Below are positions 24,169-34,876 of a stretch of DNA of 64,000 bases, piece by piece (the stretch's first letter is position 1; each line of letters begins with the position of its first letter). A program made the position numbers and the translations under genes. The notes under the pieces are model-generated. The model saw nothing but the letters and a program-made list of their open reading frames with translations, did not search any database and had not been told where the DNA came from. Source of the DNA: Incurvaria masculella (taxonomy: Eukaryota; Arthropoda; Insecta; Lepidoptera; Incurvariidae); NCBI GenBank assembly GCA_946894095.1, contig OX335652.1, positions 15,771,001 to 15,835,000 on the forward strand. Reading direction: 5' to 3'.

Positions 24169-24471
24169 AAATTTAACAAAAAAAATAACCGACTTCAAAG
24201 AAAAAGCACTAAAAAGTAAAAAATAATTTTCATTTTTGTAGTTACGATTTCTGTTATTTTTTGAGTCGGTGTCTGCCAAGGTTAGGTTAGGTTAGGTGAG
24301 GTTAGGTTAGGTTAGGTTAGGTTAGGTTCTCTTGATTGGCGCAGCGCGTGCCCGGCTGACGCCGCGGCGCCGACTCAAAAAATAACAGAAATCGTAACTA
24401 CAAAAATGAAAATTATTTTTTACTTTTTAGTGCTTTTTCTTTGAAGTCGGTTATTTTTTTTGTTAAATTTT
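24169..24471. repeat. ~101-bp perfect inverted repeat enclosing a (TTAGG)n tract
   Basis: 24169-24269 and 24370-24471 are reverse complements, including an eight-base A/T run, with no mismatch that I can find. The 100-bp spacer contains (GGTTA)n, about nine or ten units with one GTGAG variant (24280-24329), then a GC-rich segment. TTAGG is the ancestral insect telomere repeat. Both arms carry the TAACCGACTTCAAAG end of the dispersed repeat at 23807. Confidence 0.85.
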
Positions 24472-24679
24472 ACTGGGCCAAAAACTACAAAATAAAATGT
24501 TGTCACAATTAAAAGCTTGACAGCACAATATCTCTTGTCAAGTCGTTGGTAATCGATTACAGGTTTTTTGTGTAAAAAAATATATTCTAGTTTTTGGTAC
24601 ATGTGGTGTAAAATTAATCCGATGAACAAGTTTTTTTAACTTTATTGTTTTATTTCAGACCAAGAACTAAGCATACAAT

Positions 24680-25325
24680 TTGGTAAGATTAGTTGCCACT
24701 GGATGGCGACCCAGCCGCGTGGTAGCACTCCAAAACGGCTGGACCGATTTTGATGCGATTTGCAGGCAATCTTCAGATTAGACCAGCGGGTGATCCTGTG
24801 CAGTTTTGAGGTTTAGAAGCTTCGCTCGGGTAAGTGTCCAAAATGAAATAACGGTTTCGTGACCGGAATGTCCAAAATCAAATAACGGTGTCGTGACCGA
24901 TTTTGATAAAATTTTCAGGCAATCATCAGATTAGCCCAGTGAGTTATCCTGTGCAATTTTGAGGTTTAGAACCTCCGCTCGGGTGAGTGTCCAAAATGAA
25001 ATAACGGTTTCGTGACCGGAATGTCCAAAATCAAATAACGGTGTCGTGACCGATTTTGATGAAATTTTCAGGCAATCATCAAATTAGCCCAGTGAGTGAT
25101 CCTGTGCAATTTTGAGGTTTAGAAGCTCCGTTCGGGTGAGTGTCCAAAATGAAATAACGGTTTCGTGAACGGAATAACCAAAATCAAATAGCGGTGCAGT
25201 GACAGATTTTGATGAAATTTAGAACTTCAGATTAGCCCAGCGTGCGGTTTGGAAGTTCAGAATCTCTGCCTGGGGTGAACGTCAAATAAAATTGACCCGA
25301 GCGGTGCCGAGTACCTCAGCTAGTA
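24680..25325 (+). repeat. Dispersed element with a 153-bp internal tandem repeat
   Basis: GACCGATTTTGATGAAATTT-type starts recur at 24742, 24895, 25048 and 25201, a spacing of exactly 153 bp. Each unit includes CAATCATCAGATTAGCCCAG and GTCCAAAATGAAATAACGGT. The element ends ACCTCAGCTAGT, like 4200-4342. Non-coding. Confidence 0.75.
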
Positions 25326-25334
25326 AGAAATGTA

Positions 25335-26045
25335 TATTACGGTGTGAAGTTAAATAAAAACATTTTTAAAACGAATGTTCACGTTATTTTTGTTTAACCT
25401 CCGGGATTCAAACAAACGAGGATTACTTAAATTGAGGAAATTCATTTTCCACTCAACGCGTTTCCGCACGTCGCTTAACTCGATTTTAATCTCGCGCTTA
25501 TGAACAAACGAGAGCATATCGGCTCGTCTACAATTAATACGCAATCTGTCATCTGGAACTGGGAGCGCCGGCTGAGTACATTTCGCGGCATCTGCGTCGG
25601 GATTTCACGCCAAAGCGACTTTCAATAGGGCCTCAGTGAGTGACGCAAACTAGAAAACTTTCATAATCACCCGCCTTGATAGTAGGCCCCGACACTGCGG
25701 CCTTCGTCTCAACTTTGACAAGGCGTCTAGACGCAACCCAAAGCGGGCTTAGATAAAATAATCCCCTTACCGTAAACGTTTTGAATAGATAACCAAAAGC
25801 TATTCAAGGCATTATTAAACCAATTAGGCTGGAGTCTGGCAAAACAGTCTGGAGATCACTGCACTAAAAAACCGTAAAATAACTACCAATGGCAATATTT
25901 TAAGTCATAAAGTTTTGTTTTACAAATTAACGGACAGTTGTAAAATGGTCTACTCGTAGGGTTAAGGGTAAATTATCCGTGTTTTTGATCCAATGTCGAT
26001 GAGTTGAAATAATATCGTTAAGACGGGTATGGTAGCCATCAATGT
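25335..26045. other. Unique sequence, no gene seen
   Basis: 25440-25760 is GC-richer than its surroundings. No coding signal. Confidence 0.45.
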
Positions 26046-26047
26046 CG

Positions 26048-26256
26048 ACACTATGAATTTCCGTAGGAATTAGGTCACATGCCAGCACACCTTCCCTTGA
26101 TGAGCACGGCTGCATTGAACCGGATGAAAAACATAGACAACTTTTCCAGCTTCGACCATCTTTTGATCTAATGCGATGGTATCAACCCGAGGGAGCTCAG
26201 TAAGTAAGGAAAAGGGACCTTTTACAGTTTTGCATTCGTTCCGAACCATGTACACC
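26048..26256 (-). mobile_element. Modular SINE body, headless and truncated
   Basis: AATTTCCGTAGGAATTAGGT, then CATGCCAG, then TGAGCACGGCTGCATTGAAC, TTCGACCATC, then GGTATCAACCCGAG are the shared body on the minus strand. It stops near the pseudo T-arm with no identifiable head. Confidence 0.6.
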
Positions 26257-26814
26257 GGCGAGATTAAGTGTTGGGCAATCACCCGAGTAGTGCTTGGCAA
26301 AATGCGCCCTCGGTTCGCGGCTTCGCATCGCCCACCCGCGATTGCTTTGTTTTCGCTTAGCATTATTTCGGACTTTTCTTTTTTTTAGGCTCCTAAGGGT
26401 CGTAAATAGCCTATACCCTCCCCTAAGAATTAGATTATCAAATGCAAAAATAATTTTCAAAGTCAACTGATTCCAGAGAGCAGCCCGTTTAAAAAAAAAA
26501 CTTGCCCTTACGTGAATATACCGAAGGTATGTTGCATAAACATCTATTTGAAATAATCTGTACTTTAAATATCAATGCATTCGATACACATATTACACGC
26601 ACACCTGAATTTTAGTTCTCTCCTAAAATCGATTTTCCTGAAAATTTTGGGCCTTATTTTATCCATGCTAATGTAATTGTGGAAATAATTTTTCGTCGTT
26701 TTTTTTATTTACCATGCCAAAAAAGAAATGAATGTCTCTGTTTATTGTAATAAACAAGATATAGGCTATAATTGTCTCAAACGCCCTCTGAATTACCTAA
26801 AATAATCCTAAATT

Positions 26815-26965
26815 TGAGGGTCCCAGCTTAGGGACGGAAAGTCTTACTTCTCATGTCAGAGGTCATAGGTTCAATCCATGCCCCGTTGATGCTTGCATGT
26901 CGTCACGAATGCAAGCTGTTCCATGGTCGGTGACTGAGCGGAACCAGAAACATCAGCTAGTTTAA
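26815..26965 (+). mobile_element. tRNA-like head of the modular SINE, body lost
   Basis: CAGAGGTCATAGGTTCAATC gives a B-box. It is followed by CATGTCGTCACGAATGCAAG and CTGTTCCATGGTCGG, the head-to-body linker. The element ends shortly after, near CATCAGCTAGT. Confidence 0.5.
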
Positions 26966-28028
26966 TAGACAAGAATATTAGTGTAGATAGTTGAAAAGTG
27001 ATGTTTTTAAACGGTTTCTTTAAACACAATATTGTCAATGCAATAAGTTTCTAAAGGCGTCTACAAATTGGTCTGAAATTTTGGTCGTGTTTCTTAGTAA
27101 TAAATTAATTAGCCCAATTAAAAACGTATAAGATTCGTAATCACTGACGGACTCTTAGAAAATGAGGTTGTTATTGTGTATTTAAAAACACTATGAAACC
27201 TGGTATAGGTTTTATATATATATTTTTTAAATAGATCAGGTGTGTTTTGGCTCGCACAGTGCAAACTACCGCTGTGTCGGATCGCGTCGGTCAATGCCGC
27301 CACCTGACGTAACGCTCGAGTCGTGATCGCGGCGCGAGGACCGTTACGCGGCGATACGTAACCGTGAGATCGTAATGGCGGGAGATTGACAGGTCCAAAC
27401 TGTACGTTTCGCGCTCGAGCGTGTGTTATGCGACAACAGAACGCTCTTTTATTTCGAAGCAAGCTTGTCGATGTGTGGTTAAAAATAGTACGAATGTTCG
27501 CTTCGGTGTAATCCGAAGATACTTTCGCTTGAAATTATATAATACTAATGGATGCCGGCATCTCCACCCGCGTTGTAAGTCTAAAGAAAATAGACAGTTT
27601 TTCGCTGACACCTGCTTGGGGCTAAATATGGGCCCCAGTTCGGATTGTATTTGTCAAACTTACTTGCTGGGCCATCATGTGTCGCCTACAACGCCGGAGG
27701 CATTATCAGGGCCACCGACAAATACTATATGTACAGCAACGGTGTAAACTTGCGAACAAATTTTCACTCATTCGCACCGGAGTTAGCTTGGCTCCAGAGG
27801 AACTACACAATCAACTCCAGAGGAAGTGCACGCACCAGGCTATAAGTTATGCACGATAGTAAGGACGGCCGAGGTGTTGATTTATAACCATTAGCATTTA
27901 TAACGAGAACCGAGCTGCATCGAAACGCGATCGAAAAAGTTTCCCGTTGCGCGCACGCAACTATCTCTACGTTTTAATGAAGATCTGTCAGATAATTTAT
28001 GGCTGCGTGCACCGAGAGGTCCTCCTAG
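26966..28028. other. Unique sequence with a dispersed-element fragment
   Basis: 27600-27765 (GTGTCGCCTACAACGCCGGA, then GTACAGCAACGGTGTAAAC) resembles the elements at 60605-60765 and 63679-63857. 27240-27460 is GC-richer. Open frames in both directions have no motif. No gene seen. Confidence 0.45.
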
Positions 28029-28440
28029 GTCCAGTGGAAGTCTCAACACATCGAGGTTCAAATTCTGATACGAAAAAGACGTTCAAGTCGTCTTCGAACT
28101 CTGTTAAGGGGTTCCGGCACGTGAAAAGAGTCCAGTGGAAATATTTACACATCGAGTTTCGATTCCTGATGCGACAAAGACGTTCAAGTCGTCTCCGCGC
28201 TTCGTTCAGCGGATCCGGGACGTAGAAAAGAGTCCAGTGGAAGTATTAACACATCGAGGTTTGAATTCGAACGCGACAAAGACGTTCAAGTCGTCTTCGA
28301 TCTCCGTTAAGGGGTTCCGGCACGTGAAAAGAGTCCAGTCGAAATATTTACACATCGAGGTTCGATTTCTGATGCGACAAAGACGTTAAAGTCGTCTTCG
28401 AACCTCGCTAAGGGGTAGCAGGTAAAAATAGTCTAGTGAA
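28029..28440. repeat. 101-bp tandem repeat, four copies, with dimeric higher-order structure
   Basis: GTCCAGTGGAA-type starts at 28029, 28130, 28232 and 28333. Each unit has AAGACGTTCAAGTCGTCTT, a 6-bp stem with a 7-base loop. Units 1 and 3 share AAGGGGTTCCGGCACGTGAA, which unit 2 replaces with AGCGGATCCGGGACGTAGAA. The 101-bp unit is not a multiple of three, so the overlapping open frames are not a protein repeat. Confidence 0.85.
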
Positions 28441-28444
28441 TGTA

Positions 28445-29095
28445 TGTATTACAGCGTGGTTCGACTTAACTCATTTATCAAAAAATATCAGTTGACTCTA
28501 AAAGTTTTAAAAAAAAACGTTTTAACCATTGATTAACTTTTGACTGCAGTAAAACTTTGCGTGTGCGCAAAGCAACGCCGTATTGAACCGAATATGGCAA
28601 GAGCCGTATTCGCGTAAGTGGGTGAATACCGAGGCGGGTACAACATTATCTCACCTACTCACATTGCATACGAGTGAGGATAAAATAAAATCATTAAAAT
28701 AAGTGCAGGCAAGCGTTGCGAGTGTGAAGTTATGCCTCATCCTTCGGTTAAAATATGATTCATCGGATGCGTGTCGTGCGGAGGGGCGGGAGAGGCGGGG
28801 GAGCGGGGGTGGAGGCTGCAGGCAGCGGGTGTGAGGTTTCTGGGCTCCTTTCAATTAATTTGTGAATGTGAATTATTCTTGTCCCATTTATGTGCTCGAG
28901 AACGTTTCGTTTTGTAGCAAGGAATGTACACAATTGCGATGCGATTGTAATTACAAACGGCATCACCGTAACATTCTCCTTACTAATGCAAATGCCTGCT
29001 GTGATGCGCTCCGTACTTATCTACTAAAACTTTTTGTTATAGTATTTCTAACTTTCTAACTTTATTTAAAAATAACGAATATAACGAAAATAACC
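28445..29095. other. Unique sequence, no gene seen
   Basis: 28770-28840 is a purine-rich GC patch (GGAGGGGCGGGAGAGGCGGG). Pro-rich frames on the opposite strand come from it. Confidence 0.45.
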
Positions 29096-29099
29096 GAAA

Positions 29100-29192
29100 T
29101 AACGTCGAAGCGGCAATGAAAGTGTCCATGTTTTCTATCCAGTAAAATTTCCTTGCTCATATAAAGGGAGGATCCTTGTATGGCACCTAAAT
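29100..29192 (+). mobile_element. Modular SINE body fragment
   Basis: GTCGAAGCGGCAATGAAAGT, then TTTTCTATCCAGT, then TAAAGGGAGGATCCTTGTAT, then GGCACCTAAAT match the middle of the shared body. Confidence 0.6.
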
Positions 29193-29194
29193 AT

Positions 29195-29970
29195 TATAAT
29201 ATAATATATAATAATATATAGATCTTTTTTCAACTACAAAACACAATTAAAAAAATATGATTAAAAACACTTACTATTGCAAAGACAAGAGTAATACAAC
29301 TAATTGACAGCTCATTTATCAACAATCACTTGCAAGCAAACCCTATCACTCCAACGCAAGTATATAAATATATATACAAATATACACACCCTCACACGCT
29401 CTCACCCTCAACCTCTCTCACAAACCCTCTCACCCTCCCACACCCACACCCACACACCCACACACTCACGTACACTTTTGTAACTCATCCTACCTACACA
29501 AACATGCGCAGGTAATGTAATGTAATGTATACTACAATGTATTTTCACTTGTTCTCCTTTTTTCTCTTTTCACGCATTTTATACTACTTACTTATATTAA
29601 TCTACAAAATTGTAACGGTAATTAGAGGAAATCTGTAATTTGCTTTAGTTTAAGGTAATTTTAATTTTAAAAATTGTACTAGATATGTAAGCTGTTGATT
29701 TCCCAAATAAAAAATAAATAAAAATAAAAATAAAAAAGAAAAATTACTTTAGAAATGTCAGTAGGTGGAATCGATGTTTCATAAAAAGTTTCACACGTGC
29801 ATTTTTTCTCTTCCAACTTTGAAATATGCAATTTGCTGCGAATTAATTTAACTTCATGGTTCAGCACGCATTGATAACTTTACAAAGGACCCCGTTGCTG
29901 TTGCAGTGTCGACACCGCCGTTCACGGCGATAAAGGAAACGCAGCCGAGATCCGTTATCACGTCGCATAA
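29195..29970. other. Low-complexity and AT-rich sequence, no gene seen
   Basis: AT repeats at 29195-29222, then a strand-asymmetric CACACCCTCACACGCTCTCA-type tract at about 29380-29472. The frame across that tract is compositional. Confidence 0.55.
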
Positions 29971-29974
29971 AGTG

Positions 29975-30258
29975 AAAAAACCGGCCAAGTGCGAGTCGGA
30001 CTCGCACACGAAGGGTTCCGTACCATCGTACAAGATTTAACACAAAAAATCACGTTTTTGTATGTTTATTTTTATTATTTCATAATTTTACCAATTTCTT
30101 GTTATAACGGCAAAATAAATACACACTCTGTGAACATTTCAGCTTCCTACCTTTACGGTTACTTTATAACGGTTCATGGGATACAGCCCTGTGAGAGACG
30201 CACGGACGGACGGACAGCGGAGGCTTAGTAATAGGGTTCCGTTGGTACGGAACCCTAA
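29975..30258 (-). repeat. Dispersed GGGTTCCGTACC repeat, copy 3
   Basis: Inverted relative to copies 1 and 2. It starts AAAAACCGGCCAAGTGCGAG and ends TTCCGTTGGTACGGAACCCT, with TGACAGAC-like and CCGTCC-complement blocks before the end. Confidence 0.75.
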
Positions 30259-30642
30259 AATGTGGTTCCTTTCTTAATGGTTCAGCTCTGGTGTCTGCCG
30301 GTCACACGCATTATGTTCCAAATTGTTCTCCTATTAATGATCGTTTGAAAATACTGACAAAATTTATCAAGACTTATGTAGTTGTGCACCAACTGAATAC
30401 TTTTGCTCAAAGCGTCATACTTTTAGAGAGAATAGCTAAAAATATGAAGCGCAAATTTTGTACGAAATTGCAAAATAATATAGACGGGACCCTTGGCACG
30501 TGAACACGTTCACGATTGACCGGGTTTTTCTTTTTAATTTTGTTAATTGTAGCCCTTCGGAGATGTCCCTCTCTGGCACGGTAGTACTCTTTACCTAGGC
30601 ACATGAAGTATTAGGTAGGTACAGGCTTACAAACTAGTCTAG
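30259..30642. other. Unique sequence, no gene seen
   Basis: Nothing recognised. Confidence 0.45.
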
Positions 30643-30885
30643 GTGCAGGCTAGTCCAAACCAAAACTATCTGCGCTCGAATTCGATTTTAGATTCCCCTA
30701 AACCAATTCCTCCTCAATTATTATGTGAACAACTATCTGCGCTCGAATTCGATTCCCCTAAACCAGAGGCGCGCTCCTTCATTAATCATGTGAACACTCT
30801 TTTATCTCACAAAGTCTTAAGAGCCTCGCTTACACTTCAGCAGGATACGCAAGCACAAATACTTCGCGAACAATACAAGCTTTAG
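30643..30885 (+). CDS. Unassigned open frame with an internal duplication
   Basis: About 80 codons, ending with TAG. The first codon is not a convincing start. The frame contains a duplicated block: ACTATCTGCGCTCGAATTCG occurs at about 30665 and 30732, followed both times by GATTCCCCTAAACCA, so LDSPKP and FDSPKP appear twice. The C-terminal half (FINHVNTLLSHKVLRASLTL, then QQDTQAQILREQYKL) looks helical and coding-like. No known domain. It could be a retroelement gag/ORF1 fragment, an exon, or chance. There is no clear splice acceptor upstream. Confidence 0.2.
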   Translation: MQASPNQNYLRSNSILDSPKPIPPQLLCEQLSALEFDSPKPEARSFINHVNTLLSHKVLRASLTLQQDTQAQILREQYKL

Positions 30886-30889
30886 CTAT

Positions 30890-31385
30890 TTCCTTCGGAA
30901 ATGCGATGTCGGGCATACACCTAGTCAAAAAAAGATTGCGTCGCAAATGTGTTATAACAGCGTCGCACAAGGCCCATCAGCATACTATACTAACGTGCAT
31001 CGTCTGAAACGCACTTTGGTCGTGGCGAGAGCCGTCTCGTTGACCGCATTCGAAGCTAACGCAGTGGGCAGCAACGGTTCTAACTAGAAGTAACCAGGGG
31101 GCCATGGAGATGTACCTTAATTTTTGAACCGTGTGAAAAATATTGACATTTTTTGGCAAACATGGGAATCCTTTGTTTTTAATGAACCTCCGTCCTGAAA
31201 GATCTGCCATCTATGTTCAGGTAAAGGAATCAAACCATAAAGCGGAGCAATCATTTTGTAGCAGTTGGCTACTTTATTGAAAAAAGCAGACCATATAGAA
31301 ATTTAAACAATGATCAACCGACATGGATCATGAAGTATACGCTATCATGTATCGATAGAACTACTGAGAATCTCGGAAGAGTAAA
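30890..31385. other. Unique sequence, no gene seen
   Basis: Nothing recognised. Confidence 0.45.
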
Positions 31386-31389
31386 GAAT

Positions 31390-31742
31390 GCATTTCGAGG
31401 TCGTTGACTGTCTGCGTGTTTCCGGCACGAAGAAGAATACAAGAAAGTCCAGTTCATTTATTTCCGTACATGTCGTGAGATGTGAATTAGGGGGCCACCG
31501 TATCTGTTTCGGATTCCAAGAAAAGGTTTCCTTCCTTACTTATTAGGGATGGGGTTAGTAACGCCCGAGTCGATAACTTAGAATCGAACGGTTGATGATC
31601 GAAGCGCCAATGAAAATCTTCCTTGTTTTCCATCAAGCTCAATGTAGCCGTGAAATATAAGGAAGCTCCCGGAATACCACCTAGTTCTCATGTTGGCTGA
31701 TACGACAGTAGGTTTGGTATTAGTCGTCCATGTGTAGTTACA
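31390..31742 (+). mobile_element. SINE, modular family, third-type head
   Basis: Head: GTGTTTCCGGCACGAAGAAG, ACATGTCGTGAGATGTGAAT, then TTCGGATTCCAAG. Body: TTCCTTCCTTACTTATTAGG, ATCGAAGCGCCAATGAAAAT, CAATGTAGCCGTGAAATATA, GGTTTGGTATTAGTCGTCCA. Divergence is moderate. Confidence 0.6.
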
Positions 31743-31744
31743 TT

Positions 31745-32110
31745 AAGGCTACATATGACGCTAACCTCCAACGTTTTGAGTTTATTTTTATTTTCTCAGC
31801 GGCATTTAAGCATAAACGCCGGTGAAAAAATCTAAATATCAAAGTTTAGACTATTATCTAGTGTATGGCCGTTAAACGGTTTTAATAAGTTGCGTATATT
31901 CTTTAAAAAATATATGTTTGTAAACACCTATTTACATGTTTTTACTAGGTTTTCAAGCCGGCGCTTGGGAACTATACATTATTTAGTCAATTTTGTTTTT
32001 TGTGGTACGAGATCACATATTTATCTAGGGAATAAGCGTGAAACATATATTATTTCACTTTAAGAAGTAGACTTTACAGGTCAAAAACCTAAATTTCGCT
32101 TCGTCGCGCT
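31745..32110. other. Unique AT-rich sequence, no gene seen
   Basis: Nothing recognised. Confidence 0.45.
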
Positions 32111-32132
32111 CGATTTTCACGCGCATACAACA

Positions 32133-32471
32133 ATGAACCCTAACGCAAACTCAATGCTTCCGAAGGTCGCCATTATCGTTTGTTTGCTGAACGCTGGAGT
32201 CAGTTGGAGCCTTAACTGTACATTCGCACACCGAGCTCGCTGCTTCGGAACGTCCAAAGTGCGTACTACTCCAGGAGTGCGAGTCGTGCAAAAGAGGTTG
32301 GAAAGCCGCCCCGCGCCCGCGGCGCTCCCTCCTCTGACGGGACAATTTATTTGTCCGTCCAAACCCGACAACCGGACAACTCGTCTCTTCATCTTCGTGC
32401 AGCTCTCGGCTTCATTTGAATTCGGAAATGCGCCCCCAAGACTCAACACCGCAGTGCACCGCGTTCTGTGA
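32133..32471 (+). CDS. Weak candidate: short open frame with signal-peptide-like start
   Basis: An ATG in a fair context (ACAACAATGA) opens 112 codons. Residues 8-25 (MLPKVAIIVCLLNAGVSW) resemble a cleavable signal peptide, and two Cys follow soon after. The rest is Arg/Pro-rich with no known domain. The opposite strand is also open here and the region is GC-richer, so the frame may be chance. No splice donor of good quality was identified. I rate it a weak hypothesis. Confidence 0.15.
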   Translation: MNPNANSMLPKVAIIVCLLNAGVSWSLNCTFAHRARCFGTSKVRTTPGVRVVQKRLESRPAPAALPPLTGQFICPSKPDNRTTRLFIFVQLSASFEFGNAPPRLNTAVHRVL

Positions 32472-32474
32472 ATG

Positions 32475-33540
32475 CCCCTTTAATTGCAAGGTGCATATTT
32501 CGGTAGCCGCGCTACGTTTTAATGTTAATTTAACAAGGTAATTTCGCAGCTTGAGATTCGGAATGGTCGGAATGGAAGGCGTCAGTAATTGGCTGCGTGA
32601 AAATTATCACCAACCGGACGAACATATTTAAATGCAAAACTTAAAAAAAATAAAGCGGGAAAAAACATCGCCACGGAGATTTTGCCTTTAGATAGCATTT
32701 AGGCTGTCACATCGCTTCCGCTGCACACATGATGGCTTCATAACTCCTGAGTAAAATGTGGTGACATCTAATAACAAGGAACATCCGCACATTCGTCTGA
32801 CACATGAAGCCAATGATGTGAACGGTAATAATGGACATTAACGCTTTGGCTCTTGCTCAATTATTTTATTGTTTCTTCGGGAATTAACATCATGTTCGAA
32901 ATTTAAAAACTTAATATAATTCGCACCAGTTAAGGTTCCATTTATAAAACTTACAAGCATAAATACATAGTGAAATAATTTAAAATAAATAATATTTAAT
33001 GCCAAGCCAATGTTGTATCATGTATGTACATTATAACAAAACTTACTCAACTCCCATTAATCTCTAGTTTTACAGAGCTCATGCAAAATGTGGGTCCCTT
33101 CCCTTCGCCCTTAACTCCGCCCAGTTCATGTCCGAAAAGATATTTCATAGTCGATTTTTTTTTATTATGCACTTCATAGCATCGATTTTTTTGGTTTATT
33201 TTATTCATAGGTAAGTTAGCGAGTAGTTCGCCAGCTCTAGCGAAGAGTTGACAAACGACAAGATTAGCACCTACTGAAAATTTAATTGAGTTAATAGTAC
33301 CACCGATCACAAGAAAAGCATATGATGATATATAATATGAACAAAGATGAGGAGGTTTAGCTGTGCAATATATAAGCTGTACTAAAATAGGAAAAGAGTG
33401 TTAGGATTGGCACCAAGTTTGGGAATGATGTGTTCAAAACTCGATTCGAGTGAAGTTAACTATGTACGGGACACACGCCTGGCGACAATTTACCGTATCT
33501 ATAAGTGTTTCCCGCGTTCCTAACTCCACTAAGAAAGCGC
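32475..33540. other. Unique sequence, no gene seen
   Basis: AT-rich. The minus frame at 33047-33310 has no motif. Confidence 0.45.
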
Positions 33541-34440
33541 ACACCAAATGAGCCAACATTTTACTTAACTCGCCGGCGACGTTCGCCCGACAACATAATA
33601 AAGGCCGTCACGCACACACCGCCCGATCGTTTGTTACGGAGGCGCAGCATTTTTTCAGCGGCAGACAGTCGCTCTAATTGAAATAGACATAATGCGCCTT
33701 GACAAATGCAAAGCCAGAGAGGAAATGCGCCGTTAACATCGCGGAAAAACTCGTTATTGTATAAGCCGTCGACGCTCTCGAACCCTTTGAAGAATATTTT
33801 TAATTCGGATCTCGCTCAACGACTCCGGAATTCGGAGGAACGCAAGCGAAATTCGACACAATTGGCGATCTTGAAAGCAAATTGAAATAAACAAACGAAA
33901 TTGGAGCAGATGGCGGCTCTCAGCTCGGTCCCTGTGTGCCCTAAAATGTCTCTTTGAGCCCGATCGAAGCGATGATTAGAGCAAGCGAGGCGTGTGAGCC
34001 CCGCACAGGCACTCCCGACTCCTAATTCGAGCAGCGATTAAACGCCAACGCAATCGACAAACGGACGGGGCTAAAGCAAATAAAAGAGATTCCCCAAATA
34101 TTTCCCTTTAATAAATACCCAATGGAGGCTATTTTCCCACGCCCTCTGCGGAGCGCCGATCCGCCATTAAATTCTTTGCGTTTAATCAATTCCGGACCGA
34201 TAGAAAAAATATCAAAGTGGAGAGTTTCCTTCCGTCGTCGGGAGCGGGACAGACAGCAAATAAATTGTTGGCGGCGCTTCAAAATGCACGTAAATTGCCG
34301 GGGAGGCCGCACGGACACGCCTTTTATCTGTTAGCGTCTATCGCCGTCTCCGACTATGTAAATACGCAAAAATGCGGAAACGCGAGGGGTGCCAGGCGCC
34401 TTCAACATGTTTTGGGTAAAAACAAAAGCGGATCTGGAAT
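33541..34440. promoter_or_regulatory. Candidate conserved non-coding block
   Basis: About 900 bp free of the repeats that fill the neighbourhood. It is GC-richer and dense in TAATTG, ATTAAA, CAATTG and TTTAATAA words. Open frames run on both strands without splice signals. This texture resembles developmental enhancers in insect genomes. That is inference; alignment to related genomes would decide. Confidence 0.3.
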
Positions 34441-34604
34441 GCAATAAGGACACTTGGTTCCAGTAGGGCGACAACGGTGGTGATGGTCGCATTCATACGA
34501 CTATCTGATTCTAATGATTAAATAAGGCAAATCCGAGTGCAGTTATTCATAGAATTGAAGATTCATAAACATCAACGACAAACATCAATGATTAAAGTGC
34601 ATCT

Positions 34605-34875
34605 ACTGTGTGGTGTGTGGTTTCCGGCACTTTAACGAATACAAGTGGTCGTACCCCATTTCTATCCTTACTCGTCGGAAGAGGTAACAAAGAGATTTGA
34701 CGATTATGATTCGAATTTAAAGTAGTACTGTACCGTCACCTATCATTTATTAGCTGGTAAGGTTAATGTCCTGTAGTACATGTCCCGGTTGGTAAAATCG
34801 CTTGTAATGAACGATGGTCGAAGCGGAAATGATACTTGTCCACGTTTTCCATGCAGATCAAAGTAGTCGTGCAAT
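34605..34875 (+). mobile_element. SINE, modular family, third-type head
   Basis: Head from GGTTTCCGGCACTTTAACGA and ATACAAGTGGTCGTACCCCA. Body with AACGATGGTCGAAGCGGAAA and GTCGTGCAATATT, ending in a T-run. The body stops there and abuts the tail of the next element, which is inverted. Confidence 0.6.
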
Positions 34876-34876
34876 A

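Noticed and set aside
27947..28389. Repeat protein across the 101-bp array
   Set aside because: The unit length is not a multiple of three, so successive units are read in different frames.
28029..28440. CRISPR array
   Set aside because: Regular spacing, but the whole 101-bp unit is repeated with no unique spacers, and the genome is eukaryotic.
29330..29515. Thr/Pro/His-rich protein
   Set aside because: Produced by a CA/CCT low-complexity tract.
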